In this document: positions 54,088-63,757 of the stretch, one piece after another
Position numbering within the stretch: position 1 is the stretch's first letter
How the letters are laid out: each line of letters begins with the position of its first letter
Assembly (NCBI GenBank): GCA_026416815.1
Contig: JAOAEJ010000001.1
Span: 1 to 64,000 of the forward strand
Direction of reading: 5' to 3'
DNA: 64,000 nucleotides
Source: Clostridia bacterium
GTDB taxonomy: Bacteria; Bacillota; Clostridia; Acetivibrionales; DSM-2933
Program-made: the position numbers and the translations under genes
Notes under the pieces: model-generated
What the model was told of the DNA's origin: nothing
The model's database searches: none
The model's input: only the letters and a program-made list of their open reading frames with translations

Positions 54088-55899
54088 ATGAAAGGTACGG
54101 TTGTTACTACATGGCTTCAAAGTATGGAAGGCATGTACGGAAATGAGGTTGTAAGTAAAGTATTGAAAGCAAACTCCTGGGGAGAGGGAAGAATTGTAAA
54201 CCCTATGGAGGATATAGACGACTCAATTATAAGGAAAATTGTAGAAGATGTTGCGGGAGCGGTTAATAAACCCGTTGGGCATGTCTGGAAGGAAATTGGA
54301 AGGTCAAATATTAAGTCCTTTTCAAAGTGGTTTCCATCCTATTTCGAAAGGTATAGCCTTAAGGGATTCCTATTATTGATGGATGATGTTCATACCCAGC
54401 TTACCAGAATGATACCCGGAGCCAAGCCGCCTAGGCTGATTGCCAAGGAACTTTCGGCCAATGAAATTGAAATAAAGTACTCATCCTTCAGAGGTATGTT
54501 TGAGTATTTTATGGGGTTATTGGAGGGCAGTGCCGAGTTCTTTAAAGAAAAAATGACCTATGAGGAATTAGAAAGAGGAAATGAAGGGCAGAACAAGTTT
54601 GTAAGAGTCAAGATTAAGTTTGAAAAGCAGTATGAGTCGGTTAAGGACTTTAAAATGAGCAGGGTTTTCTCCCTTGGAGTTTTAAGAAATATTCCGGTGA
54701 AAATAAGCCTTTTTGCAGCAATTATTACCGGGGGAGCTATGTTTGCAGCCTTTCCCGGTGAAAATCCGTTGAAGTATTTAGCCGGTGTAGCTGCTGCCTT
54801 TGCAGGTACATTTGTTGTTTCGTTAATAACACTGAAGCCGGTTGGATACATTCAGCAGGAGTTAGGGAAGCTCAATGAACTGGACTTTACCGGTAAAGTC
54901 AGTGTAAAAAGCGGAGATGAACTTGAAAAGGTAGCAGAAAGTGTAAATACCCTTAAGGAGAGCATGACGAAGGACTTTTTGTTTCTCAAGGGTGGGACTG
55001 ATGATATGCATTCCTTTACAGTAGCTTTTTCCGAGATAGCTGCGAAAATGGAGCATGTTTCGGACGGTATTTCTTCTCTTGTACAGGAAGTGGCTAATGG
55101 AGCGGTACATCAAGCGGAAGAAACCGAAAAGTCAGTATATATTTTGAATACAAATATTGAAAATCTCAATAAAATAGCTATTGAGCAAACCGAAGGTAAG
55201 GACAACCTTGTGCATGCGGTTTCGGATATTGAGAAATCCTTTGATGACACCCAGAAGGTAGCGGGAATGATATTGGATGTCAAAAATAGCTTTTCTCAGG
55301 TGAACAAACAGGGTGATGAGTTGGCACAGCAGGTCAACGACATATTGAACATTGTAACAACTGTAGCCAGTGTTGCTGAGCAGACCAACCTCCTGGCTTT
55401 GAATGCGGCGATAGAGGCTGCAAGGGCAGGGGAGGCCGGAAAGGGTTTTGCTGTTGTTGCCGATGAAATAAGGAAACTGGCAGAAAGCTCAAAAACCGCG
55501 GTTAAAATTATAAACGATAATCTCCTTATGTTTACCGGTAAGGTTTCTGATCTTGTAGCGCAGATTAATGCTCAGTTCAATCAGCTTGAAACGAGTAACA
55601 GGACTCTTGATGAGGTATTGTCGGGAAATAGAAATTCTGCAAAACAGATAGGTGTGGTTGCCCAATCTATTGCAAGCCTTGTTGCAAAGCTATCCAGTGA
55701 AACCGATCAGCTCGCAAGGGTATACGAGAATATCCACTCCCTAGCAGCCATAGCTGAGGAAAACTCTGCTTCTTCAGAGGAAATGAGTGCTAATGTTTCT
55801 GAATATTCCGACAGGATAAAAGAGTTGACAAACCATATTCACATGTTAGAAGGGCTTACAAATACGTATAAGAATGAGTTGAAAAAATATAAGATATAA
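54088..55899 (+). CDS. H-NOX chemoreceptor (heme gas sensor MCP)
   Basis: A 603-residue chemoreceptor. Residues 1-185 form an H-NOX domain: proximal His102 (MDDVHTQL), heme propionate motif Y131-S133-R135 (YSSFR), plus W9, N74 and Y140 as in the O2-binding Tar4H of Thermoanaerobacter. Two transmembrane helices follow (about 205-250), then a HAMP-like region and a signalling domain ([20 protein letters not shown]). Likely senses O2 (or NO). GGGGG before ATG. Monocistronic. Confidence 0.95.
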   Translation: MKGTVVTTWLQSMEGMYGNEVVSKVLKANSWGEGRIVNPMEDIDDSIIRKIVEDVAGAVNKPVGHVWKEIGRSNIKSFSKWFPSYFERYSLKGFLLLMDDVHTQLTRMIPGAKPPRLIAKELSANEIEIKYSSFRGMFEYFMGLLEGSAEFFKEKMTYEELERGNEGQNKFVRVKIKFEKQYESVKDFKMSRVFSLGVLRNIPVKISLFAAIITGGAMFAAFPGENPLKYLAGVAAAFAGTFVVSLITLKPVGYIQQELGKLNELDFTGKVSVKSGDELEKVAESVNTLKESMTKDFLFLKGGTDDMHSFTVAFSEIAAKMEHVSDGISSLVQEVANGAVHQAEETEKSVYILNTNIENLNKIAIEQTEGKDNLVHAVSDIEKSFDDTQKVAGMILDVKNSFSQVNKQGDELAQQVNDILNIVTTVASVAEQTNLLALNAAIEAARAGEAGKGFAVVADEIRKLAESSKTAVKIINDNLLMFTGKVSDLVAQINAQFNQLETSNRTLDEVLSGNRNSAKQIGVVAQSIASLVAKLSSETDQLARVYENIHSLAAIAEENSASSEEMSANVSEYSDRIKELTNHIHMLEGLTNTYKNELKKYKI

Positions 55900-55956
55900 C
55901 TAGGGTTTTGTATCCATAATTCAAATTTAAGGATACGCTGGTGACTGATATTGATG

Positions 55957-55994
55957 AGCACGTATATAGGATATTTCCTTTATAGGTGCTTTTT
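55957..55994 (+). terminator. Terminator after the H-NOX chemoreceptor
   Basis: AGCAC and GTGCT with partial inner pairing (TATAGG/CCTTTATA) and TTTTT after, 58 bp beyond the stop. The rest of 55900-56219 is AT-rich leader for the next gene. Confidence 0.6.
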
Positions 55995-56219
55995 CTTTTG
56001 AGAAAATATGACTAAAATTTCTTAAATATGACTATTGGATGCTAGTTTTATGACAAAAAATTGTATATTATTAATAGAGAGAGATAGTGGTATGTATTTG
56101 GTGCTTACTATATTAAATCTAGCGACATAATTATCTAAGCGGTTACCTTAGAATATGATTATAAAAATAGTAGCGGGTAGCTATTTATATAGATAAATTA
56201 TTTTTTAGGGGGTACAATG

Positions 56220-57908
56220 ATGAAAAAATTATTAAGTGCTTTAGGTGTCTCAGTGATTCTTATTAGCAGTATGTTTAGCAGCAGCTTCGCTGAACTTAAC
56301 TGGAGTGGGTGGGATAAGAGCCCTACAACAGGAGTTAAAAAAGCTATCAGGGAAGTTTATAATCCGGCGGGGAAATTCTATGTATATGCTCCTGCTGCTG
56401 TCAAAATTGGAGATACAGAACACTATTGGGTATGTAGAAATAGAGATGAAGGCATTATTAAAGACTCAATATTTTACTTTGTAAGGGGCCAGGAACAAAA
56501 TGCTGTAGAAGTACTGTCTCCAGGAAGTGCCGGCAGTTGGGACAGTATGCATGTATGCGACCCAAGTGTGGTTGCAGGTGAATTTACATATAATAATAAA
56601 GCGTATAAGTACGCTATGTTCTATACAGGAAACGATAAAGACGCCAGTCTGCACAACCAGATTGGTGTGGCCTTTTCCGAAGACCTTTTAACTTGGACAA
56701 AGTACTCTAAACCGATTGTAACTTTTAGTCAAAGTGACTATTGGGGGGTAGGACAGCCTTCAGCAACAAGTGTAGAAAGGGGTAGGGTTTTACTCTTTTA
56801 CACAAGGGGAGATAGTCAAAAGACAGCTACTTTGCGTAGAGAAATAAATCTAGGTAATATAACTGACTCTTCTGATGTGGAAAATCATCCTATTAAAATT
56901 TCTGAAAATGAACTAACTACTGATGGGTTAACAGATTTTTATGGAAAACCAGGTGATTATCTCAATAATATTGACGTAGCTTATGATCCAAAACACGATA
57001 CTTTTTACGCAGTTCGTGAGCAGCACCCTTACTCGTTGGATGAGCCTAGCTTTATCGGAGTAAGCCTGCAAATTGTTAGTATTCCAGCTGCGAATGTTTG
57101 GGGAGGCGGAGGAAGCTGGAGTGTGGAAGGAAGAATTGATCCGAATTTAACCGGTTTCAAAAGAAATCATAATGCAGCAATAGAGAAAACATTATATGGC
57201 TCTTTACCGGACTCCGATAAATTAAGAGTTGTTTTTTCCGATAGCAGCCTCGAAGGAACGCTTGAGTCTCCTGAAAATGAAAGGGTTGAATGGAGTTATG
57301 ATTTATGGGAAGTGCTTAGTAATATAGTCAAGGACAATAGAAATTTATTAATGGATCCAGATGCTAAAATTAATGGTAATGCTGGAGATTGGTCTCACTT
57401 AGGTATAATAAGAGGTAGTACATATGAAATTATTTATGACCCATACCAAAATCGTTATAAGAGTAAAGGAGCATGGAACGAATATGGCGTCCCATATAAT
57501 GCAAACTTAGGTAAGATTGGTGAAGATAAAGCATTTTATTGGACAGCAGAATGGCCATCCCCAATAGATGTTAACTATATTTCTTTGGCGGGTTCCTATC
57601 CAAATCAGCCCCAGACAAATACAATGTGGAAAATCGAGATTCATGAGATTCTTGAGGTTGGTGGTGTTGGTACATGGGTAGAGCTTAAACAAGGCAAAGG
57701 CGGTTGGATTGATGGAGGCATTTTTGAGTGGGGAGGAATAAATGCTACAGTTCGTAAAATAGACGCTTTTAGAGTCAAAGTGTATTCTGACGGTATTCAT
57801 GATGTTATTAGCCCTGTATTCCGTGGACGTGGCGGAATAAGTTATAGCACAAAAGATATCTTTACTGCTCCTAAAGCAGCATTAATTCAGCATTTAGAAA
57901 AAAAATAA
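56220..57908 (+). CDS. Secreted beta-propeller glycoside-hydrolase-like protein
   Basis: A 562-residue protein with a signal peptide (about 1-25). The body has the repeated strand pattern of a five-bladed beta-propeller as in GH32/43/68/117-type enzymes: KYAMFYTGNDKDASLHNQIGVAFSEDLLTWTKY, then LLFYTRGDSQ. The C-terminal about 150 residues look like a discoidin-type sugar-binding domain (WTAEWPSPIDVNYISLAGSY). The catalytic acids could not be assigned. A family member for plant polysaccharide breakdown is likely. Confidence 0.75.
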   Translation: MKKLLSALGVSVILISSMFSSSFAELNWSGWDKSPTTGVKKAIREVYNPAGKFYVYAPAAVKIGDTEHYWVCRNRDEGIIKDSIFYFVRGQEQNAVEVLSPGSAGSWDSMHVCDPSVVAGEFTYNNKAYKYAMFYTGNDKDASLHNQIGVAFSEDLLTWTKYSKPIVTFSQSDYWGVGQPSATSVERGRVLLFYTRGDSQKTATLRREINLGNITDSSDVENHPIKISENELTTDGLTDFYGKPGDYLNNIDVAYDPKHDTFYAVREQHPYSLDEPSFIGVSLQIVSIPAANVWGGGGSWSVEGRIDPNLTGFKRNHNAAIEKTLYGSLPDSDKLRVVFSDSSLEGTLESPENERVEWSYDLWEVLSNIVKDNRNLLMDPDAKINGNAGDWSHLGIIRGSTYEIIYDPYQNRYKSKGAWNEYGVPYNANLGKIGEDKAFYWTAEWPSPIDVNYISLAGSYPNQPQTNTMWKIEIHEILEVGGVGTWVELKQGKGGWIDGGIFEWGGINATVRKIDAFRVKVYSDGIHDVISPVFRGRGGISYSTKDIFTAPKAALIQHLEKK

Positions 57909-57945
57909 TGTTAAAGAGCACTAATGCCTAAAATATTGAGTAGTA

Positions 57946-57984
57946 CAAAAGAGTCAACGGGATTTTCTCCTATTGGCTCTTTTG
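57946..57984 (+). terminator. Terminator after the beta-propeller gene
   Basis: CAAAAGAGTCAA and TTGGCTCTTTTG, one mismatch, 37 bp after the stop. Confidence 0.75.
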
Positions 57985-58074
57985 CATTTAATAAAGTCTC
58001 TTTAAAAGTACATAATACTTTTATAAACCCATACAAAGTATTTTTCAGGAGACACTAAAAAGATGGTGTGTTAT

Positions 58075-58111
58075 AATAACTCCTGTAAAATTACCAGACT
58101 TAGGAGTTATT
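58075..58111 (+). promoter_or_regulatory. Hairpin sequestering the ribosome site of the rRNA methyltransferase gene
   Basis: AATAACTCCT (58075-58084) pairs perfectly with AGGAGTTATT (58102-58111), which is the Shine-Dalgarno sequence, 5 bases before ATG 58117. Folding would hide the ribosome site. TTTTTAT follows, so it could also act as a terminator. Confidence 0.6.
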
Positions 58112-58116
58112 TTTAT

Positions 58117-59475
58117 ATGAAACTACCTGTTGAATTTTTAGATAAGATGAAAAACCTCTTGGGTGAGGAAGAGTATAAGCAGTTTTTAAAATCCTATGAG
58201 GAGCCGAGGTACTATGGACTGAGGGTAAATACACTCAAAACAAGTGTTGAAGAATTCTTGAAGATTTCACCTTTCCAGCTTGAACCGGTGCCTTGGACTA
58301 GAGATGGCTTTTATTATAGAGAGGGTGAAGCCCCAGGAAGACACCCTTATTACTATGCAGGACTTTACTACATACAGGAGCCCAGTGCTATGCTGCCGGG
58401 AGCTGTTATAAATGCTCAGCCCGGCGAACGAATTTTAGACCTGTGTGCAGCTCCCGGCGGTAAGACTGTGCAGATAGCTGCAGCTATGAAAGGGAAAGGT
58501 ATCTTGGTATCCAATGATATCAGCTCCGATAGAGTAAAAGCCCTTGTAAAGAATATAGAGCTGTGCGGTATAAAGAATGCAGTGGTTACAAACGAGACAC
58601 CTGACAGGCTTGCACGGAATTTTGGAGGGTATTTTGATAAAATCCTTGTAGATGCTCCATGTTCAGGAGAAGGCATGTTCCGAAAGGATGAAGAGTCGGC
58701 TCGAAGCTGGGAGAAGTACAAGTGTGAGAAATGCTGCGGTATGCAGTGGGATATATTGACAAACGTGGATAAAATGTTGAAGCCCGGTGGATGCTTTGTG
58801 TATTCTACGTGTACCTTCTCACCAGAAGAGGATGAGATGATGATAGCCAGATTTCTCGAGGCACACAATAATTATGAATTTGTAGAAATACCTAAAGTAG
58901 GTGGAGTTGAAAGCGGCAGGCCTGAATGGGCTGACGGAAACGTCGAGTTTACTAAAACTGCAAGGCTGTGGCCCCATAAGCTTAGAGGAGAAGGCCACTT
59001 TGTGGCTATGCTCCGCAAAAAAGGGGAAGCTAAAACAGAAAAGACAAGTAAGCTTTGTACAACAAAAGCACAAGCAGCCTTCTACAGCTTCTGCGCTGAG
59101 AATTTGAACATAAACATAGAAGGCTGCTTTGAAATGAAAGGCAATAACCTTTATTGTTTACCCGAAGCTGCTCCCGATTTGAGTGGACTTAAAGTAGCAA
59201 AATTCGGGTGGTACTTGGGTGAGTTTGTTCGAGATAAATTTGAACCCTCCCATTCGATGGTAATTTCCTTAAAAAAAGAAGAAGTTAAAAATGTAATAGA
59301 TTTTTCTGCCGGTTCAAGAGAGATAGCAAGCTACTTGAAAGGGGAAACCCTTATAATTGAAGGTAAGAAAGGTCTGACATGCATTTGTGTAGACGGCTTT
59401 ACTCTGGGATGGGCAAAACAGACCGGGGACATGCTTAAAAACATGTATCCAAAAGGTTGGAGAAAAATGAATTGA
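58117..59475 (+). CDS. rsmF: 16S rRNA m5C methyltransferase (RsmF/NOP2 family)
   Basis: A 452-residue RNA cytosine-C5 methyltransferase. The SAM motif is LDLCAAPGGKTVQIA, the catalytic TC is in CFVYSTCTFSPEEDE and the second Cys in VDAPCSGEGMF. The C-terminal about 150 residues are a PUA/RsmF-C type domain. Start ATG 58117 with AGGAG 10 bases before; a longer open frame from 58063 is not used. It is followed 9 bp later by rsuA. Confidence 0.9.
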   Translation: MKLPVEFLDKMKNLLGEEEYKQFLKSYEEPRYYGLRVNTLKTSVEEFLKISPFQLEPVPWTRDGFYYREGEAPGRHPYYYAGLYYIQEPSAMLPGAVINAQPGERILDLCAAPGGKTVQIAAAMKGKGILVSNDISSDRVKALVKNIELCGIKNAVVTNETPDRLARNFGGYFDKILVDAPCSGEGMFRKDEESARSWEKYKCEKCCGMQWDILTNVDKMLKPGGCFVYSTCTFSPEEDEMMIARFLEAHNNYEFVEIPKVGGVESGRPEWADGNVEFTKTARLWPHKLRGEGHFVAMLRKKGEAKTEKTSKLCTTKAQAAFYSFCAENLNINIEGCFEMKGNNLYCLPEAAPDLSGLKVAKFGWYLGEFVRDKFEPSHSMVISLKKEEVKNVIDFSAGSREIASYLKGETLIIEGKKGLTCICVDGFTLGWAKQTGDMLKNMYPKGWRKMN

Positions 59476-59484
59476 GGTGGCACA

Positions 59485-60216
59485 GTGAGAGCAACACAGC
59501 GTCTTGATAAAGTACTTTCAAACTTCGGTTATGGAACGCGAAGTGAAATCAAGCAAATAGTTAAGCAGGGAATTGTTAAGGTTGACGGCAAGACTGTAAA
59601 GGATAGTTCTATGCATGTAGACCCAAAAAACAGTGTAATCGAAATTGGAACTGAGGTCCTTAATTATAGAGAGTTTATTTATCTTATGATGAATAAACCC
59701 GATGGAGTTATATCTGCAACCTATGACAACAAGCTAAAGACTGTGGTTGATATACTTCCCGACGAATACAAGCACTTTGACCTGTTTCCCGTGGGAAGAC
59801 TGGATATAGATACCGAGGGCTTACTGATAATGACTAACGATGGGCAGCTTGCCCACGAGCTTCTTTCCCCTAAGAAACATGTGCCTAAAAGGTACTATGC
59901 CCTTGTAGAAGGGATGGTCACCGAGGACGACAAAGAGAAATTCAAAGAAGGGGTAGAGCTTGACGACGGATACAAAACTCTTCCAGCAGATTTATATATT
60001 TTAAAATCAGGAGAGCTTTCCGAGATAGAGCTTGTAATCTATGAAGGTAAGTTCCATCAGGTAAAAAGAATGTTTGAGGCAGTGGGTAAAAAAGTAAAAT
60101 ATCTAAAAAGAATTGCCATGGGAGATTTAAAGCTGGATGAAACTCTTGAACTAGGCAAATGTAAGGAGCTTACTATGGTGGATATCGCAACACTTAGGGA
60201 ATCGGCAAACCAATAG
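59485..60216 (+). CDS. rsuA: 16S rRNA pseudouridine synthase RsuA family
   Basis: A 243-residue S4-domain (residues 4-48) plus pseudouridine synthase. The catalytic Asp lies in GRLDIDTEGLLIMTND and the family YYALVEG motif follows. It modifies U516 in 16S rRNA in E. coli; other small-subunit targets are possible. GTG start, GAGGTGG before. In an operon with rsmF and the methyltransferase-like gene. Confidence 0.9.
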   Translation: MRATQRLDKVLSNFGYGTRSEIKQIVKQGIVKVDGKTVKDSSMHVDPKNSVIEIGTEVLNYREFIYLMMNKPDGVISATYDNKLKTVVDILPDEYKHFDLFPVGRLDIDTEGLLIMTNDGQLAHELLSPKKHVPKRYYALVEGMVTEDDKEKFKEGVELDDGYKTLPADLYILKSGELSEIELVIYEGKFHQVKRMFEAVGKKVKYLKRIAMGDLKLDETLELGKCKELTMVDIATLRESANQ

Positions 60217-60242
60217 AATTTAGATAAGAGAGAGGCTGACAT

Positions 60243-61424
60243 ATGAATAAGCAAAGTACACAAAAATTATCGCTATTCCTAACCGGTCTTGAACAAAGGA
60301 TAACTGATAACGCTGACTTTTTTAAAAAAATGACGGTTGTATATAAATCAGGGACAAAAGAGTATACAGCAAAAATATCTCTGGAAAGCGGAAAAATAAA
60401 GCTGAATTTCAGCGGTAATACCGAGACACTTGAAATATCATGGCTTTCTGCCAGGATTTCGAAGTTTGCAGAAAGCTATGACAGCCTTGTTGTGACCTAT
60501 GAGGAAAGGGGCACTACCATTTATATAGAGGCGGATAGCAAGAACGTTAAAATGAAGACAAAAGAAACCGCTGCAGAGGAAGTGGTGAAGCCCCACACTG
60601 AGACATCCCACATTGGAAACAGGGATTACTATATAAAGGTAGGACAAGCTGATGATTTACTGAAAGAGATAGGCATACTTGGAGTTAACGGTAAAATAAA
60701 AAACGATATGATAAGGAAGTACAACCAGATTGACCACTTTGTTGAGCTAATCAGCGATATGCTTAAGGATATGACTCAGAAATATGAGTCAATTACTGTA
60801 CTTGACTGCGGCTGCGGAAAATCCTACCTTACCTTTGTACTGAATTACTATATCAAAGAGGTGTTGAAAAAGCCATGCTATTTCATAGGTCTCGATTATT
60901 CGAGCGGTGTAGTGGAAGCATCGAAGAAAATGGCACATAACCTTGGATATAACAATATGGAGTTTAAGACTACAGATATTAGAAGCTATACAGCAGGAAG
61001 GGATATACACCTGGTTATCAGCCTGCATGCTTGTGATACTGCTACCGATGAGGCCATCGCTCTTGCGGTAAACAATAATGTTAAGGCCATGGTAATGGTG
61101 CCGTGTTGTCATAGGGAGCTTTTGAGCCAGTATTCATATCAGCCTTTTGAGCAAATTCTGAAACACGGCATTTTAAAAGCTAGAATGGCAGATGTACTTA
61201 CCGACGGCATGAGGGCTCTACTCCTTGAGGCATTAGGCTATAAGACTTCTATAGTAGAGTACATATCGCCCTTGGAAACCCCAAAAAATCTTATGCTTAG
61301 GGCTGAAAAGGTACAGGGGTCAAACCGCAAGGCATTGGAGGAGTATAGGAATCTAAAGGAGTTGCTAAAGGTGAGACCTACTCTTGAGAAGCTGATATAT
61401 CTACACGACAGTCAGGATATATAA
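60243..61424 (+). CDS. SAM-dependent methyltransferase (Methyltransf_32 type)
   Basis: A 393-residue protein. The C-terminal half (about 180-320) has a class I SAM fold: LDCGCGKSYLTF, GLDYSSGV and SLHACDTATDEAI with PCCHREL, which is the signature of the GSTCD-like Methyltransf_32 family. The N-terminal half is a beta-rich domain of unknown type. The RNA modification neighbours suggest an RNA substrate. Its start is 26 bp after rsuA. Confidence 0.83.
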   Translation: MNKQSTQKLSLFLTGLEQRITDNADFFKKMTVVYKSGTKEYTAKISLESGKIKLNFSGNTETLEISWLSARISKFAESYDSLVVTYEERGTTIYIEADSKNVKMKTKETAAEEVVKPHTETSHIGNRDYYIKVGQADDLLKEIGILGVNGKIKNDMIRKYNQIDHFVELISDMLKDMTQKYESITVLDCGCGKSYLTFVLNYYIKEVLKKPCYFIGLDYSSGVVEASKKMAHNLGYNNMEFKTTDIRSYTAGRDIHLVISLHACDTATDEAIALAVNNNVKAMVMVPCCHRELLSQYSYQPFEQILKHGILKARMADVLTDGMRALLLEALGYKTSIVEYISPLETPKNLMLRAEKVQGSNRKALEEYRNLKELLKVRPTLEKLIYLHDSQDI

Positions 61425-61473
61425 TAGCTTTGGGAATTACTTGGCTCATAGCCACTAATTAACATGGACATGC

Positions 61474-61501
61474 TTGACATTTTTCAAAAGTATGCTATAA
61501 T
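61474..61501 (+). promoter_or_regulatory. Consensus promoter of the CBM-like gene
   Basis: TTGACA and TATAAT with a 16-bp spacer, giving a leader of about 145 nt before the ATG at 61652. Confidence 0.75.
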
Positions 61502-61651
61502 GAAGTGGTTTAAAATACCTTAAAATATCCCATCAATAGTTTTATTTTATAATTAATTGTAGAAAATAAGAATAGGCAGAATTTTTTCAGATAAAATTTT
61601 CAACTATGCGGTTAGTAAAAAAATCAGTATAAATAAATGAGGTGTTGAATA

Positions 61652-62179
61652 ATGGCTACAGTAAATCAACCATATCAGGAAAATGGAGTTGAGGTTTCAA
61701 AGAAAACCATTTATGTAGGCGATGAAGTAACTTTGTCATATAGCGGCTTATTATATACAAGCGGTGCAGACATGGTATATGCCTATATCGGCTACGGAGA
61801 CGAATGGGAGCAAAGCGAGTATGTCCCTATGGAAAGAGGAGACAACAGTTTCAAAGCTACTATTAAGGTGGCTTTACCCGGTACATTGAATGTTTGCTTT
61901 AAAGACAGCGGGGTAAACTGGGATAATAATTCTTCACAGAACTATGTTTTCAAGATTACAAAAAAAGCAGCAAAATCTTCTGCTAAAGCTGCAACCGAAG
62001 CAACTGCCGAAGTAACAGAGGTTGCTGCTGCTGAAGCGATTGAAGTACAGGTTCCTAAGAAGAGAGCGGTATGTAAAACGCCAAAAAAAGCAGACGTAGA
62101 AAGTGCTGCTGAAGTAAAGGAACCTAAAAAAGCAAAAACTACCACAAAAGCAAAATCTTCTAAGAAGAAGGAAGAATAA
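61652..62179 (+). CDS. Cytosolic CBM25-like protein with basic histone-like tail
   Basis: A 175-residue protein without a signal peptide. Residues 1-100 form a beta-sandwich resembling starch-binding CBM25 modules (VYAYIGYGDEWEQSEYVPME, then GTLNVCFKDSGVNWDNNSS; aromatic and Asn-rich ends). The remaining about 75 residues are Lys/Ala/Thr/Pro-rich (KKAAKSS, KKADVES, KKAKTTTKAKSSKKKEE), like histone H1-type tails. It may tether glycogen to another polyanion, such as DNA. GAGGTG precedes ATG. Function inferred. Confidence 0.7.
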   Translation: MATVNQPYQENGVEVSKKTIYVGDEVTLSYSGLLYTSGADMVYAYIGYGDEWEQSEYVPMERGDNSFKATIKVALPGTLNVCFKDSGVNWDNNSSQNYVFKITKKAAKSSAKAATEATAEVTEVAAAEAIEVQVPKKRAVCKTPKKADVESAAEVKEPKKAKTTTKAKSSKKKEE

Positions 62180-62192
62180 TCATTGAGCTAGC

Positions 62193-62242
62193 AAATACGA
62201 TTTGTATAACAGCGTCAATATACTGTTAGACAAATCGTATTT
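62193..62242 (+). terminator. Terminator after the CBM-like gene
   Basis: AAATACGATTTGT-A-TAACAG and CTGTTA-G-ACAAATCGTATTT, a 19-bp-arm hairpin followed by TTATTTTGT. Confidence 0.9.
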
Positions 62243-62365
62243 TATTTTGTAGAGAAGTATGCTGTAAATGCTATTATTTCAGGGAAAATGTGACTAAAGC
62301 CCTATTTATCTTGTCCGGGAAATATTGTATAATATAGACAGATGTTAATAAGGAGGGCTTGTTCA

Positions 62366-62536
62366 ATGGAAAAAATTATTCAATTAAAAAACGGTTCGAA
62401 GCTTCGGGAATCTGATAAACGTGTACTACTTGAGTATTCAAATTCTAACGTTGAGCCGACAACAAAGCCCACATTTCAGAATTCACACCTGATTACAAAA
62501 ATATTAGATCATAGCAGACTGCATAATAAATATTAA
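62366..62536 (+). CDS. Small protein, unknown (56 aa)
   Basis: 56 residues from ATG 62366 (GGAGGG 8 bases before), ending just before a strong terminator. It starts MEKIIQLKNGSKLRESDKRV and is polar with no signal peptide, Cys or transmembrane segment. The good ribosome site and terminator argue it is real. No family was recognised. It might bind RNA or a protein partner but nothing shows it. Confidence 0.65.
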   Translation: MEKIIQLKNGSKLRESDKRVLLEYSNSNVEPTTKPTFQNSHLITKILDHSRLHNKY

Positions 62537-62537
62537 G

Positions 62538-62560
62538 AAAGAGGCTGATGAAGCCTCTTT
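62538..62560 (+). terminator. Terminator after the small protein gene
   Basis: AAAGAGGCT, GATGA loop, AGCCTCTTT, followed by TGTG; directly after the stop codon. Confidence 0.8.
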
Positions 62561-62724
62561 TGTGATATTATAGTATTTGTATTTATGGTACGACAAAAAA
62601 ATAACAAAGAAATAGCATGAAATATATTGCGCTAAAAATTAATCTAATATAAAGTATAATTTGATAGGGAGGCTCAATTAGACCTATTACATTATGCTTT
62701 TTGTCTGTTAAGGAGGAACTTTTC

Positions 62725-63753
62725 ATGCATATACCTGATGGTTATCTGAGTTTTCAGACCAGCCTGCCTATATTGGGCACCATGATTCCGCTATGGTCTG
62801 TAGCTATTAATAAAGTCAAGCAAACCTTAAGTATGAGACAGATACCTCTGCTATCTTTGTGTGCGGCTTTTTCTTTTGTAATAATGATGTTTAATATCCC
62901 GGTAGGACCAAGTTCTGTACATGCAGTGGGTGCAGTATTTATTGCCGTATTACTGGGACCTTGGCCGGCATGTATTGCTGTATCTATAGCCCTGATCATA
63001 CAGGCTGTTATGTTTGGAGATGGGGGTATATGGGCAATTGGAGCTAATTGCTTCAATATAGCTTTTGCTATGCCTTTTACAGGTTACTTTGTTTATAAGC
63101 TGATAAAAGGTAAAGCGGATATGACATCAAAACGTGGCTTGGTAGGGATTTTTGCGGGGAGCTATGTTGGGATAAATGCTGCTGCCTTGTTGACTTCTAT
63201 AGAATTCGGAATACAGCCCATTCTTTTTAAAACTGTAGAAGGAACCCCGCTTTATGGGTTTTATCCGTTGTCTGTATCTGTGCCTGCCATGATGTTTGAG
63301 CACATGCTTATAGCGGGACCAATTGAAGCAGTGGTAACTGTCACGGCAATTTCATATTTGGCTAAGTTTAGTCCGCAAATATTGGATAGATCTTTAAATA
63401 GAATTGAAGTATCGGAAGTGAAAACTTCATTTTTATCCAGGTACAAGGCATTTATAGTCGGTCTGATAGTGCTGGTTATTACCGCTCCCGTGGGTTTATT
63501 GGCTACAGGAACTGCATGGGGGGAATGGGGAACCGATGAAGTCAGCGAAATGATAGGTTTTGTCCCAGAAGGCCTAAAGAAGCTTTCGGAAAACTGGAAT
63601 GCTTTAATACCGGACTATACAATACCGGGGCTTGATAAAAGCTTCATGCAATCATCTGTAGGATATATTGCTTCAGCAGTTATCGGAATTGTGGGTATAT
63701 CGCTAATTATGTTTGCTTCAAGCAAATTTATTGCTAAAAAAGAGGATGAATAA
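62725..63753 (+). CDS. cbiM: Cobalt ECF transporter membrane protein CbiM (with fused C-terminal CbiN/PDGLE-like part)
   Basis: A 342-residue membrane protein. It starts MHIPDGYLS, where Met1-His2 supply metal ligands, and has the HAVGAVFIAVLLGPWPACIAV region typical of CbiM/NikM. The C-terminal part (about 240-342) has a TAWGEWGTDEV segment like CbiN/PDGLE domains. The start is ATG 62725, where AAGGAGGA lies 7 bases before. Works with cbiQ in cobalt or nickel uptake; the cob genes at 39.6 kb make cobalt likely. Confidence 0.9.
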   Translation: MHIPDGYLSFQTSLPILGTMIPLWSVAINKVKQTLSMRQIPLLSLCAAFSFVIMMFNIPVGPSSVHAVGAVFIAVLLGPWPACIAVSIALIIQAVMFGDGGIWAIGANCFNIAFAMPFTGYFVYKLIKGKADMTSKRGLVGIFAGSYVGINAAALLTSIEFGIQPILFKTVEGTPLYGFYPLSVSVPAMMFEHMLIAGPIEAVVTVTAISYLAKFSPQILDRSLNRIEVSEVKTSFLSRYKAFIVGLIVLVITAPVGLLATGTAWGEWGTDEVSEMIGFVPEGLKKLSENWNALIPDYTIPGLDKSFMQSSVGYIASAVIGIVGISLIMFASSKFIAKKEDE

Positions 63754-63757
63754 TAAA

